Source: Maridesulfovibrio sp.
GTDB lineage: Bacteria > Desulfobacterota > Desulfovibrionia > Desulfovibrionales > Desulfovibrionaceae
Assembly: GCF_963667685.1 (NCBI RefSeq)
Contig: NZ_OY763931.1
Location: 682,001 to 746,000 of the forward strand
Reading direction: 5' to 3'
Length of the DNA stretch: 64,000 nt
Made by a program: the position numbers and the translations under genes. Numbering within the stretch: position 1 is the first letter of the stretch; each line of letters opens with the position of its first letter. The notes under the pieces were generated by a model. It worked only from the letters and a program-made list of their open reading frames with translations. It ran no database searches and was not told the origin of the DNA. Positions 42,085 to 50,855 of the stretch are shown one piece after another.

Positions 42085-43461
42085 ATGTCATCTCAAATAC
42101 GTCAGAATATTCAATTGATAGTTGCTTTCTTTCTGGTCCTTTTTGGAGGAACGGCAGGTTATCTTTATTTGGAAAAAGGATGGTCAGTGCTGGATGCCCT
42201 TTACATGACCGTGATAACAATCACCACTATCGGATACGGGGAAATACATGACCTTTCACCTGCAGGACGAATATTTACCATCATTTTGATCTTTGTCGGG
42301 CTTGGTCTTGCCGCTGTTTTCGTGGCTCAGGTCACTAAAGTCATTATTCAATCAGGAATCAGAAACCTTTACGAGAAAAAGAAAATGTACGACAAAATCA
42401 ACAAATTAAAACAACACACAATTGTCTGCGGATACGGTAAAATAGGTCGTGCAATATCCTTGAAACTTTATGAACTTGGACTTGATTTTGTTGTTCTGGA
42501 TCAAAATCAGGAACGGCTCGCCGAAGCGGAACAACGAGGCTACAAAGTTTTACATGGTGACGGAGCTGTTGACGGGGTGCTGCTTTCCGCTGGAATTCGT
42601 CGTGCTGATTTCATTGTTCTTTGTATTAATGATGATGCCTGCAACATTAATATTTCACTGGCAGCCCGGGAGCTGAATTCTGATATTTTTATTGTTGTCC
42701 GCGGAACAGATCCATCCATTGAATATAGAATGCTGCGTGCTGGTGCCAACACAGTGGTCTACCCTCTTGATCTCGGAGGGGAACAAATCGGTCATATTCT
42801 TGCCCGACACGCCGGAGTTGCAGAGAATGAAGAAGCCGGTCCAACTGCTCATGAGGTGATGGGATACAGTCTGCGTATTTTTCCTTATTATGACAACACA
42901 CCGACCACAGTTGGTGAAGTTAAAGTCAGGACTGGGGCAGTTAACGCGCTGGTGCTGCACCGGGAAGACGGGACAGATATTGAAAATCCTGCGGATGATA
43001 TGGAGCTGAGTTATGGTGATTCCGTGCTTGAACTGGTGAAAAATGACGGGGCGGGCTGCGAACTGAAGAACGACATCAAGTGGTCTAAAGATTTGATTCT
43101 CGGAATTCCATTCATTGATGCTGAGCATCGGGTTCTGGTACGCTATGCCGAAGATTTCCAGACAGCCCTGCGTGAAGGACAGGACCACGAAGCCGTGGCC
43201 AGACTTTTTGACCGTCTGCTGGAATACACTTCAAGCCATTTCGCCCGCGAAGAGGCTTTTATGCAAAAACGCGGTTTTCCCGAAATAGAAAAACATATGA
43301 AAGAACACCGCCGCATTACCCGTGAAGTAATGGAGCTGAACCGTGACAAGAAATACATTTTCCCGGACAGCATTGATTCATTTTTGCAGGACTGGATAAT
43401 CAACCACATCAATACCACTGACCGCAAGTATGTGAAGTTTTTTAAGGATGAGGATAAATGA
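42085..43461 (+). CDS. Potassium channel (RCK type) with C-terminal hemerythrin domain
   Basis: 458 residues. Residues 10-90 form a two-helix pore with selectivity filter TTIGYGE (47-53). An RCK N-domain follows (GYGKIGR at 116-122, acidic D139 ending the second strand), then an RCK C-domain (about 255-322). Residues 331-455 are a complete hemerythrin module: IKWSKDLILGIPFID opens it, and the seven iron ligands H348, H385, E389, H404, H408, H441 and D446 are all there. Channel plus RCK resembles MthK/Kch. The hemerythrin part would bind oxygen or NO through a di-iron site, so a gas- or redox-gated K+ channel is inferred. The stop overlaps alkD by 4 bp. Confidence 0.93.
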   Translation: MSSQIRQNIQLIVAFFLVLFGGTAGYLYLEKGWSVLDALYMTVITITTIGYGEIHDLSPAGRIFTIILIFVGLGLAAVFVAQVTKVIIQSGIRNLYEKKKMYDKINKLKQHTIVCGYGKIGRAISLKLYELGLDFVVLDQNQERLAEAEQRGYKVLHGDGAVDGVLLSAGIRRADFIVLCINDDACNINISLAARELNSDIFIVVRGTDPSIEYRMLRAGANTVVYPLDLGGEQIGHILARHAGVAENEEAGPTAHEVMGYSLRIFPYYDNTPTTVGEVKVRTGAVNALVLHREDGTDIENPADDMELSYGDSVLELVKNDGAGCELKNDIKWSKDLILGIPFIDAEHRVLVRYAEDFQTALREGQDHEAVARLFDRLLEYTSSHFAREEAFMQKRGFPEIEKHMKEHRRITREVMELNRDKKYIFPDSIDSFLQDWIINHINTTDRKYVKFFKDEDK

Positions 43462-44147
43462 ATAATATTTTCACTGTAATCCGGCAGGAACTTCAAGCCC
43501 ATGCCGATCCGGAATGTGCGGCTGGTATGAAGAGATATATGAAATCTGAAATGGATTACTACGGATTTCGCACTCCCCTGCGCCGGAAGATTTTTAACAA
43601 AACTTTCAAAGAGTCAGGCCCATGGGACTTTGAGAAATGGCAGGAAATTATATTTGAACTTTGGCGTGAGGCAGAATTTCGAGAAGAACGCTATTGCGCA
43701 ATTGACCTCGTTTGCTGGAAGCCATGCGAAAATTTTCAAACATGGGAAGCAGTCCCGATGCTGGAAGAAATGATCACTGGCGGAGCATGGTGGGACTATT
43801 GTGACCACCTGGCAAAACCACTGGGGAATATTCTACGCGCTGAGCCGGTACGTATGCGAGAATTGATGCTGGAATGGTCCACAGACGGGCAGATGTGGAA
43901 ACGGCGTTCATCTATTCTCTGTCAGTTACTTTTCAAAGATGATCTGGATTTTGAACTTCTGCAAAAATGTATCGAACCGAATATTGATTCCAAAGAATTT
44001 TTTTTGCGCAAAGCTATCGGTTGGGCTTTACGTGATTACGCTTGGACAAATCCGCTGCAGGTTAAAGATTACGTCGAAGCCAATGCGGAACGACTTTCGG
44101 GGCTAAGCAAACGTGAAGCATTGAAGAACCTTGGGAAATTATTGTAG
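43458..44147 (+). CDS. alkD: AlkD-like DNA alkylation repair enzyme
   Basis: HEAT-repeat DNA glycosylase that removes alkylated bases without base flipping. 229 residues, family length. YGFRTPLRRKIF near the N-terminus, EERYCAIDLV, the WWDYCDHLA segment with the catalytic Trp/Asp pair, and FFLRKAIGWALRDYAWTNP with the second tryptophan are characteristic. It starts in an ATGA overlap with the channel gene, so the two are translated together. The pairing with a hemerythrin channel hints at oxidative or nitrosative stress, but this is inference. Confidence 0.92.
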   Translation: MNNIFTVIRQELQAHADPECAAGMKRYMKSEMDYYGFRTPLRRKIFNKTFKESGPWDFEKWQEIIFELWREAEFREERYCAIDLVCWKPCENFQTWEAVPMLEEMITGGAWWDYCDHLAKPLGNILRAEPVRMRELMLEWSTDGQMWKRRSSILCQLLFKDDLDFELLQKCIEPNIDSKEFFLRKAIGWALRDYAWTNPLQVKDYVEANAERLSGLSKREALKNLGKLL

Positions 44148-44200
44148 CCCCTCTTACTGCTATTTATTTTATGGTAGACCAACTTCTGTAAGCTATAAGA

Positions 44201-44234
44201 AAAGGGTTGAAGTTTTATTACTTCAACCCTTTTT
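44201..44234. terminator. Bidirectional terminator between alkD and trkH
   Basis: Perfect 13-bp stem AAAGGGTTGAAGT/ACTTCAACCCTTT (44201-44213 with 44220-44232). T tract on the plus strand and TTTTCTTAT on the minus strand. Confidence 0.88.
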
Positions 44235-44261
44235 AATTTGTAATGAACTTACAAAAAATAT

Positions 44262-45716
44262 TTACTTTCGCCAGAACTCAGGAACGCAAAGAACGATAAC
44301 GGTGTATATTTCAAGACGTCCCAGCAGCATGCTGAAGATAAGTGCCCATTTCCCAAGCTCTGGTATGTGGGCATAGTTATCAGTGGGACCAACGCTCCCG
44401 ATACCGGGACCGATATTACCAATACATGCTAAAGAAGCTGCAAATGATGAGACAACATCTACACCAGTTGCGGCGACAACCAATCCGCATAACACAAACA
44501 GCAGGAGCCAAAGTACGCAAAATCCGAGAATATCGTTCATGGTTTCCGGCTTGACTACTGTCTTGCCGAGTTTAACTCGGTTAACTGAGCGGGGATGGAT
44601 TATACGGAAGACTTCCTGATATGCCTGCTTCATGAGCAGCATGATACGCAGATGTTTCATTCCACCACTAGTAGATCCAGCACAACCACCTAGAAACATG
44701 CAGAAAAGCAATAATCCCTGAGCTACTGCCGGCCATATTTCATAGTCTGCAGTGGCAAATCCGGTGGTGCTGATGATCGATGCTACCTGAAAAGAGGTAT
44801 AGCGGAATGAATCTGCAATGGAATCATAGTTAGTGGCAGAATATACGGCGATAGTAATGACTGCCATGATTACAAGGGTTATCACGCCGAAGAATTTGAA
44901 TTCCGGGTCTCTCCAGAGCAGTAGTGGACGGCCTTTTATCATCTGGTAATGCAGACTAAAATTAACCGCTGCCACGAGCATGAAAAATGTAATTACATAA
45001 TCAATATAGGCACTGTCAAAATATGCAACTGAGGAGTTTTTGGTGGAAAAACCTCCTGTAGCAAGTGTGCCGAAGGTATGGCAGAGGGAATCGAAAAAAT
45101 CCATACCGCCAAACATGAGTAATACTGCCTCGATTGCGGAGAAAAGAAGGTATACTTTCCAAAGAACCAAAGCAGTATCTTTGATGCGCGGCTTGAGTTT
45201 ATCCGGAACCGGTCCCGGAACCTCCGCCTTGTAGAGCTGCATCCCCCCTACTCCAAGGAAAGGCAGGATAGCCAGTGAAAGCACAATGATTCCCATGCCG
45301 CCGAGCCAGTGCGTTAAGCTACGCCAGAAAAGAATTCCTTTGGCATTCTTTTCTATATCAATCATCACTGAGGCACCGGTGGTGGTGAATCCCGAAAGGG
45401 ATTCAAAAAAACAATCCACATAGCTGGTGAAAACATCACCAAAATAAAAAGGCAGGCTTCCGAAAAAACCGGCAAATATCCAACCCAAGGCTACGATAGC
45501 CATACCTTCTCGATGGCTGAGTCCTCTTTTTTCTTCTCGATCCTTGAAAAAAATAAACATGGCCATACCGCCAGTGCAGGTCAGCGCAAGAGATTTTAAC
45601 AAGGGTACAATACCGGAATCTTGATAATAAAGGGAAAATCCCAGCGGAAACAGCATGGTCAGCCCGACGCAGAGAGTCAAGGCTCCAATTATATGCAGAA
45701 CAATTTTCCAGCGCAT
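44262..45716 (-). CDS. trkH: Trk-type potassium uptake membrane subunit
   Basis: Ion-conducting subunit of the Trk K+ uptake system. 484 residues with about ten membrane helices and four pore loops, e.g. ESLSGFTTTGASV, THWLGGMGIIVLSLAILP, LCHTFGTLATGGFST and GGCAGSTSGGMKHLR. The P-loop glycines line the filter. The start overlaps the trkA stop in TAATG with GGAG eight bases upstream. It works with TrkA encoded just before it. Confidence 0.95.
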   Translation of the reverse strand: MRWKIVLHIIGALTLCVGLTMLFPLGFSLYYQDSGIVPLLKSLALTCTGGMAMFIFFKDREEKRGLSHREGMAIVALGWIFAGFFGSLPFYFGDVFTSYVDCFFESLSGFTTTGASVMIDIEKNAKGILFWRSLTHWLGGMGIIVLSLAILPFLGVGGMQLYKAEVPGPVPDKLKPRIKDTALVLWKVYLLFSAIEAVLLMFGGMDFFDSLCHTFGTLATGGFSTKNSSVAYFDSAYIDYVITFFMLVAAVNFSLHYQMIKGRPLLLWRDPEFKFFGVITLVIMAVITIAVYSATNYDSIADSFRYTSFQVASIISTTGFATADYEIWPAVAQGLLLFCMFLGGCAGSTSGGMKHLRIMLLMKQAYQEVFRIIHPRSVNRVKLGKTVVKPETMNDILGFCVLWLLLFVLCGLVVAATGVDVVSSFAASLACIGNIGPGIGSVGPTDNYAHIPELGKWALIFSMLLGRLEIYTVIVLCVPEFWRK

Positions 45717-47083
45717 TAATAAAGCTCCAGCTTAGTAGTGAGAGCCTTTTCAATTTTAGGAATATTTTTGTGGGTAGAGATAATCAGCAGACGGTCATTA
45801 GGCTCAATCACTGTCAGACCAGTGGGGATAATAACATCATCGCCACGCTGAAAACATAAGATAAGGGTTCCTGTTGGAAGATTTAATTCCATGATCGGCT
45901 TCCCGACGATCCCGGATTCTTCCTGCGCAATAGCTTCAAGAGCTTCCGCTTCCTCTCCCTTGATGGATACAGCGGAAATAACTTTTCCCTGACGAACAAA
46001 ATGTAAAATAGAATTGATTGCGGAAAGACGCGGACAGACCAGATGGTCGATGCCGATCGGCTCAATCAGTGGAATATAAGCAAATTTATTGATGCGTGTA
46101 ATGGTCTTGCGTGCACCGAGATTTTTGGCCAGCAGACAGGAAAGGATATTCATTTCCTCATCTCCTGTCACAGATATGACCATATCAAGATCACCAACAT
46201 TCTCTTCGTTGAGCAAATCCTGATCCGTGCCGTCACCGTTAAGAACAATAACCCGGTCCAAGGTTTCTGAAAGAGCGGCACAGCGTTCTGGGTCACTGTC
46301 AATCAATCTGGTGTGATATTTTTTGTTGTCCAGAGCCTGCGCAAGTAACGAACCTACATTACCGCCACCGACAATCATAACTTTCTTGATGGGGTCGGAA
46401 AGTATCCCGGCCCGTTTCAGGAGTTCATTCTGTTGGTCTCGCAAACAGGTGAAATATACGATATCGCCCTGCTCAATGCTATCCAGACCGCCGGGGATGA
46501 TCAGCTCGTCATTCCTGACCAATGCCGCGATAACAACATCTATATCTTCACCGAGTGTTTCACGCACCTTCAGCAGCTGCACCCCTACAAGCGGACTTTT
46601 GTCAGGAAGCTTAACCCCGATGAGACGCACTTTTCCGCCAACGAAATCGTTGATTTCTACTGCGCCGGGCACACTCATAATTCTCAGAATGGAATCAACA
46701 ACCTCTTCATCCGGATTGATGATAGTATCAATACGCAAATCACCTTCTTTGAACATATCGGAATACTTTGTGTAATCCTCATTTCTGATTCGGGCTAATT
46801 TGATAATATTGGGCTGGAGTCTGTTGGCAAAAAAAGTGGCGATAAGATTAATTTCATCTTTGTCCGTCACTGCCAGTAAAATATCAGCTTCACTTACCCC
46901 CGCTTCTTCCAGTATCTCGGGACTGGCGCCGGAGCCTTGAATTGTCTGGACATCCAGAGAATCGGATACCTTGCTAAGAGCTTTGGAATTCATGTCGATA
47001 ACGACAACATCCTTGTTCTCACCGGAAAGGCGTCTGGCTACATTAAAGCCGACTTCTCCGGCTCCTACTATGATGACTCTCAA
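45716..47083 (-). CDS. trkA: Trk system potassium uptake protein TrkA
   Basis: Peripheral NAD(H)- and nucleotide-binding regulator of TrkH. 455 residues with two RCK halves: GAGEVG at 7-12 and GGGNVGSLLAQAL in the second half, each followed by an RCK_C part (GVKLPDKSPLVGVQL, MELNLPTGTLIL). The start is TTG (47081-47083) with AAGGAG six bases upstream; the encoded MRVIIVGAGEVG matches the family start. A good promoter lies 60 bp upstream. Confidence 0.95.
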   Translation of the reverse strand: MRVIIVGAGEVGFNVARRLSGENKDVVVIDMNSKALSKVSDSLDVQTIQGSGASPEILEEAGVSEADILLAVTDKDEINLIATFFANRLQPNIIKLARIRNEDYTKYSDMFKEGDLRIDTIINPDEEVVDSILRIMSVPGAVEINDFVGGKVRLIGVKLPDKSPLVGVQLLKVRETLGEDIDVVIAALVRNDELIIPGGLDSIEQGDIVYFTCLRDQQNELLKRAGILSDPIKKVMIVGGGNVGSLLAQALDNKKYHTRLIDSDPERCAALSETLDRVIVLNGDGTDQDLLNEENVGDLDMVISVTGDEEMNILSCLLAKNLGARKTITRINKFAYIPLIEPIGIDHLVCPRLSAINSILHFVRQGKVISAVSIKGEEAEALEAIAQEESGIVGKPIMELNLPTGTLILCFQRGDDVIIPTGLTVIEPNDRLLIISTHKNIPKIEKALTTKLELY

Positions 47084-47145
47084 AAGTTACTCCTTGCACA
47101 TTACATCTGGAATAAACAGAAAAGTACTGTTGAAATCAAAAGTTG

Positions 47146-47174
47146 CTTATAACTTGATAGCTGTAATTCAGCAA
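47146..47174 (-). promoter_or_regulatory. Sigma-70 promoter of trkA-trkH
   Basis: On the minus strand TTGCTG (47169-47174), 17-bp spacer, TATAAG (47146-47151, 5 of 6). Confidence 0.5.
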
Positions 47175-47204
47175 CAACTACTTTTTTTTGAAGTGCTAAA
47201 AACG

Positions 47205-47234
47205 TAAAAAGCCCGCCGCACTGGGCGACGGGCT
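47205..47234 (-). terminator. rpsT terminator
   Basis: On the minus strand stem AGCCCGTCGC/GCGGCGGGCT (47225-47234 with 47210-47219, one mismatch) is followed by TTTTTACG. Confidence 0.85.
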
Positions 47235-47271
47235 GAATTTGTCTTGTAAAGAAGATAAATCTTTTAAGACA

Positions 47272-47535
47272 CTAAGCCATTTTGTTAACGGCTGCACAGA
47301 GGCGGGAAATCCTGCGTGCTGCGGTGCGCGCGTGGATAACTTTTTTAGTCGCTGCTTTGTCAAGGACAGAAGTAGCTTTGCGCAGGGAAGTTGCTGCGAG
47401 TTCAGCGTCGTTAGCTTCAACAGCTGCACGAACTTCTTTTACTACGTTTTTGATACGGGTACGTACCATGTTGTTACGCAGGTTACGCTTTACGCTCTGA
47501 CGGTGTCTTTTGAGTGCGGATTTATGGTTCGCCAA
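47272..47535 (-). CDS. rpsT: 30S ribosomal protein S20
   Basis: 87 residues, strongly basic three-helix protein that binds 16S r[17 protein letters not shown], the [11 protein letters not shown] helix and [15 protein letters not shown] are family signatures. The start codon is TTG (47533-47535) with AAGGAG six bases upstream; E. coli rpsT also uses a UUG start, which takes part in its autogenous control. It stands alone with its own promoter and terminator. Confidence 0.97.
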   Translation of the reverse strand: MANHKSALKRHRQSVKRNLRNNMVRTRIKNVVKEVRAAVEANDAELAATSLRKATSVLDKAATKKVIHARTAARRISRLCAAVNKMA

Positions 47536-47569
47536 GGTATTCTCCTTAAATTAAATTTCTATTTTTTAA

Positions 47570-47636
47570 CCCGGCTAGCCGGGGATTAGGTTCAAACGAA
47601 GAGTCGTCTTTAACCAGTAACAGCATGAACTGTCAA
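47570..47636 (-). promoter_or_regulatory. rpsT promoter and leader hairpin
   Basis: On the minus strand perfect TTGACA (47631-47636), 17-bp spacer, TTAAAG (47608-47613). The leader then carries a GC-rich palindrome CCCGGCTAGCCGGG (47570-47583), about 35 bases before the start codon, without a U-run. This could be the S20 binding or control structure. Confidence 0.5.
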
Positions 47637-47712
47637 GACAAGAGATCATTTTTCTTGCAGAAAAAGTCTAGAAAAGATGATCTCGTAACTCTCACTACCG
47701 GGCCCAGCAGAA

Positions 47713-49806
47713 TTAAACCTGCAAAGCTTCGAAATCAGCCAGTCTGCTGAGCCTGTTAACCAGAGCTTTAAGCAGATTCAGACGATTCATTCTTAGTCCC
47801 TTGTCTTCGCAAATAACCATTACGTTATCAAAGAAAGCGTCAACAAAGGGACGCAGTTCGCCGAGGATTGCGAACAGCTTACTGAACTCGTCATTTTCCC
47901 AGAGTTCCTCAAAACGGGCTGCTGTTTCATCAAGCTTGTTGGCAAGTTCTTTTTCTTGTGCTTCTACAAGTTTATCAACTTCGAAGCCGCCGGTGAGCGA
48001 CACACCTTGCTCACTGCCCTGCTTCTTGATGATGTTTGCTGCACGTTTGAAAGTGAGAACCGCCTGTTCAAATCCATCAGCTTTAGCGAACTGTGCCAGA
48101 GCTTCAACTCGCGCCTTGAGAGCAGTAACATCACGGTATCCGGCGCCGAGAGCTGCATCAACAACTCTTGTTTCGTAGCCCTTGCCTGTGAAGTAGGCAC
48201 GGAGTCTGTTGGAAATGAACTCACCCAGTTTTTCGAGGAGCTTAGACTTATCGAGTTTCCATTTGATTTCTTTGGAGTAGCCTTCAAAAGCCATGTCCAT
48301 GATCTCAAGGATGTCCACCCGAAGGTCATATTTTATAATCATGCGCACGATACCAAGAGCAGCGCGCCGCAGCGCGTAGGTATCATTTGCGCCAGTGGGG
48401 ATTTTATTCAGTCCGAAACAACCGACCAGAGTGTCGGCTTTATCGGACATGGAAACAATAACACCACCGAGAGTGGAAGGTACAGGACTTTCCGGTCCGG
48501 CAGGCAGATATTGTTCATACAGGGCTTTGCAGACTACATCGTCTTCTCCACATTTGGAAGCGTAGATTCCGCCCATTATACCCTGAAGTTTATCAAATTC
48601 GTTTACCATTTCGGAAACGAGGTCGGCCTTGGCAAGACGTCCGGCACGAGCCATTTCCGTCTGGAGGCTTGCATCAACCTTACCGGCGATAAGAGCTGCA
48701 AGGCGTTCCATGCGGCGGGACTTGTCACCCATGGAACCCAAGGGACCGAGGAAAACAACGTTATCCAGCTTGGCAAGCCATGTGTCGAAATCTGTTTTAA
48801 GATCGTTCTTCCAGAAGAAGCGTCCGTCTTCGAGTCTTGCACGAAGGACTTTTTCCCATCCTTTGCGAACCAGTTCCACGTCTTTGGGAACGAGGTTCAA
48901 AGTACACAGGAAGTGCGGCAGCAGTTCTCCGTCTTCTTTCTGAATACCAAAACATTTCTGATGGCTTTCCATGCTTGTAAGCAGAACTTCTTTAGGAAGT
49001 TCTAGGAAAGATTCATCAAAGTTACCTATGATGGGTACAGGGAGTTCAACAAGGTTGCTGACTTCTTCAAGCAGGGAGTCTTTCCATACTACGGACCCGT
49101 TCAGGCCGGCAGCAAGTTTATCGCCTTCCTTGCGTACTTGCTCTCCCCTCGCTTCAGGGGAAATAATTACGGAGCTTTTGTCTTTGATCACATCGAAGTA
49201 ATCACCGGCGCAGGCAACTTCCCAAGGACCTGCACCCATGACGCGATGCCCATAGGTTTTGCGTCCGGAAGGCATACCGGCCATTTCAAATTCAACGACA
49301 TCGGTCCCGAACAGACAAAGCAGCCAGCGCAGCGGACGGCCGAAAGCAAAATCAAGATTGCCCCATTTCATCTTTTTGGGGAAAGACAGCTTTTTAATTG
49401 CAGTCACGCAAATCTCAGGCAGGATAGAGATGGTTTTACCGCCGCCCACGATTTTTTTAGCTGCGAGGTAATCTCCCTTTTCAGTTTCAAGAGTGTAAAC
49501 ATCTTCGAGAGCTATGCCCTGAGACTTAACAAAGCCTTCTAGAGCCTTTGTGGGATTACCGTCTGCATCATAAGCTATACGTGCCGGAGGTCCTGAAACT
49601 TCTTCTTCAACCTTTCTCTGCATATCAGCCATATCTTTAACAAAGATAGTCAGTCTGCGCGGAGTGGCGAAAGTTTCAACGCTGGCGTTATCAATCATGC
49701 TCTCTTCAAGAAGAGTGCGGAAAATATCTTTAATATCGAGACCCAGCCGGGGAACAAAACGGGCGGGCATCTCCTCAATTCCAATCTCAAGTATAAAATC
49801 GGCCAT
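47713..49806 (-). CDS. glyS: Glycyl-tRNA synthetase beta subunit
   Basis: Beta chain of the bacterial alpha2beta2 glycyl-tRNA synthetase, needed for tRNA binding. 697 residues. LEIGIEEMPARFVPRL at the start, PRRLTIFVKDMA, FPKKMKWG, the HD-like SHQKCFG and the C-terminal anticodon-binding part (FFDNVMVI, RLNLLKALV) are typical. GGAA lies before the ATG; 17 bp after glyQ. After its stop there is an imperfect GAGATCAT/ATGATCTC hairpin (about 47641-47684) that lacks a U-run. Confidence 0.97.
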   Translation of the reverse strand: MADFILEIGIEEMPARFVPRLGLDIKDIFRTLLEESMIDNASVETFATPRRLTIFVKDMADMQRKVEEEVSGPPARIAYDADGNPTKALEGFVKSQGIALEDVYTLETEKGDYLAAKKIVGGGKTISILPEICVTAIKKLSFPKKMKWGNLDFAFGRPLRWLLCLFGTDVVEFEMAGMPSGRKTYGHRVMGAGPWEVACAGDYFDVIKDKSSVIISPEARGEQVRKEGDKLAAGLNGSVVWKDSLLEEVSNLVELPVPIIGNFDESFLELPKEVLLTSMESHQKCFGIQKEDGELLPHFLCTLNLVPKDVELVRKGWEKVLRARLEDGRFFWKNDLKTDFDTWLAKLDNVVFLGPLGSMGDKSRRMERLAALIAGKVDASLQTEMARAGRLAKADLVSEMVNEFDKLQGIMGGIYASKCGEDDVVCKALYEQYLPAGPESPVPSTLGGVIVSMSDKADTLVGCFGLNKIPTGANDTYALRRAALGIVRMIIKYDLRVDILEIMDMAFEGYSKEIKWKLDKSKLLEKLGEFISNRLRAYFTGKGYETRVVDAALGAGYRDVTALKARVEALAQFAKADGFEQAVLTFKRAANIIKKQGSEQGVSLTGGFEVDKLVEAQEKELANKLDETAARFEELWENDEFSKLFAILGELRPFVDAFFDNVMVICEDKGLRMNRLNLLKALVNRLSRLADFEALQV

Positions 49807-49823
49807 CTTAGTTTCCGTATTTT

Positions 49824-50696
49824 TTAATCGTTTTTAAGCATGGGGTAATCCATATTCTCACGCTCTTCCGCATAAAGTCGAGCGGCCGCAGAAGCCAGAT
49901 TACGCACTCTGCCGATGTAGGTTGCCCTTTCAGTAATGGATATAGCACCTCTGGCATCGAGCATATTGAAGGTATGGGAACACTTCAGGCAGTATTCGTA
50001 TGCCGGACGGGTCAGACCTGCTTCACAAAGTTTTTTACTTTCAGCTTCATATTTATCAAAAAGATCCAGAAGCATTGATGCATCACTGTGCTCAAAGTTA
50101 TACTTGGACTGCTCCACTTCATTCTGGTGAAAAATCTGGCCGTAGGTAACTTTGTCATTCCACTTGAGATCATATACGGACTCAACGCCCTGCAGGTACA
50201 TACAGATGCGCTCAAGGCCGTAAGTCAGTTCAACTGAAACAGGTTTGAGGTCAATACCGCCAACCTGCTGGAAGTAGGTGAACTGAGTTACTTCCATGCC
50301 ATTGAGCCACACTTCCCAGCCAAGTCCCCATGCACCAAGTGTAGGCGATTCCCAGTCGTCTTCGACAAAACGGATGTCATGTTCGGCAGCATCAATGCCG
50401 AGAACTTCGAGACTCTTAAGGTAGAGATCCTGAACATCGTCAGGAGAAGGTTTCAGGATAACCTGAAACTGGAAGTAGTGCTGGAGCCTGTTGGGGTTTT
50501 CACCATAGCGTCCATCAGTGGGACGGCGGGAAGGTTCAACATAAGCGGTGTTCCACGGCTCAGGACCGATTACGCGGAAAAAAGTTGAAGGGTTGAAAGT
50601 ACCCGCGCCGACTTCAATGTCCAGAGGCTGGACAATGCAGCATCCGTAATCAGCCCAGAAGTCCTGAAGTTTAAGTATAACATCTTGAAAATTCAT
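49824..50696 (-). CDS. glyQ: Glycyl-tRNA synthetase alpha subunit
   Basis: Catalytic class II subunit. 290 residues with [58 protein letters not shown] and [15 protein letters not shown] use the ATG at 50694-50696 ([14 protein letters not shown]) because AGAGGA lies six bases upstream; the frame to 50717 adds seven unconserved residues. Forms an operon with glyS. Confidence 0.97.
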   Translation of the reverse strand: MNFQDVILKLQDFWADYGCCIVQPLDIEVGAGTFNPSTFFRVIGPEPWNTAYVEPSRRPTDGRYGENPNRLQHYFQFQVILKPSPDDVQDLYLKSLEVLGIDAAEHDIRFVEDDWESPTLGAWGLGWEVWLNGMEVTQFTYFQQVGGIDLKPVSVELTYGLERICMYLQGVESVYDLKWNDKVTYGQIFHQNEVEQSKYNFEHSDASMLLDLFDKYEAESKKLCEAGLTRPAYEYCLKCSHTFNMLDARGAISITERATYIGRVRNLASAAARLYAEERENMDYPMLKND

Positions 50697-50790
50697 CAAA
50701 TTCCTCTCATCTAGCAAACAAACATTTGTATTGATTCATTCTTCCCGCTCAGCTCTTCAAGGCGAACAAAGAAAAATGTCCGGTTTACAA

Positions 50791-50823
50791 ACAAAAATAC
50801 AGGATAAATTTATATATATCCTG
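50791..50823 (-). terminator. Terminator after recO
   Basis: On the minus strand stem CAGGATA/TATCCTG (50817-50823 with 50800-50806) is followed by TATTTTTG. It separates the mfd-recO transcript from glyQS. Confidence 0.65.
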
Positions 50824-50855
50824 AACACGACTCCGTCCTGCCGGACGAATGAAAT

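Noticed and set aside
47956-49005. 349-residue plus-strand open frame opposite glyS
   Set aside because: Antisense shadow of a well supported gene; no family pattern and no ribosome site.
50786-50850. CGTCC/GGACG hairpin as a second recO terminator
   Set aside because: No U-run follows; the adjacent CAGGATA/TATCCTG stem with a T tract is the better terminator.
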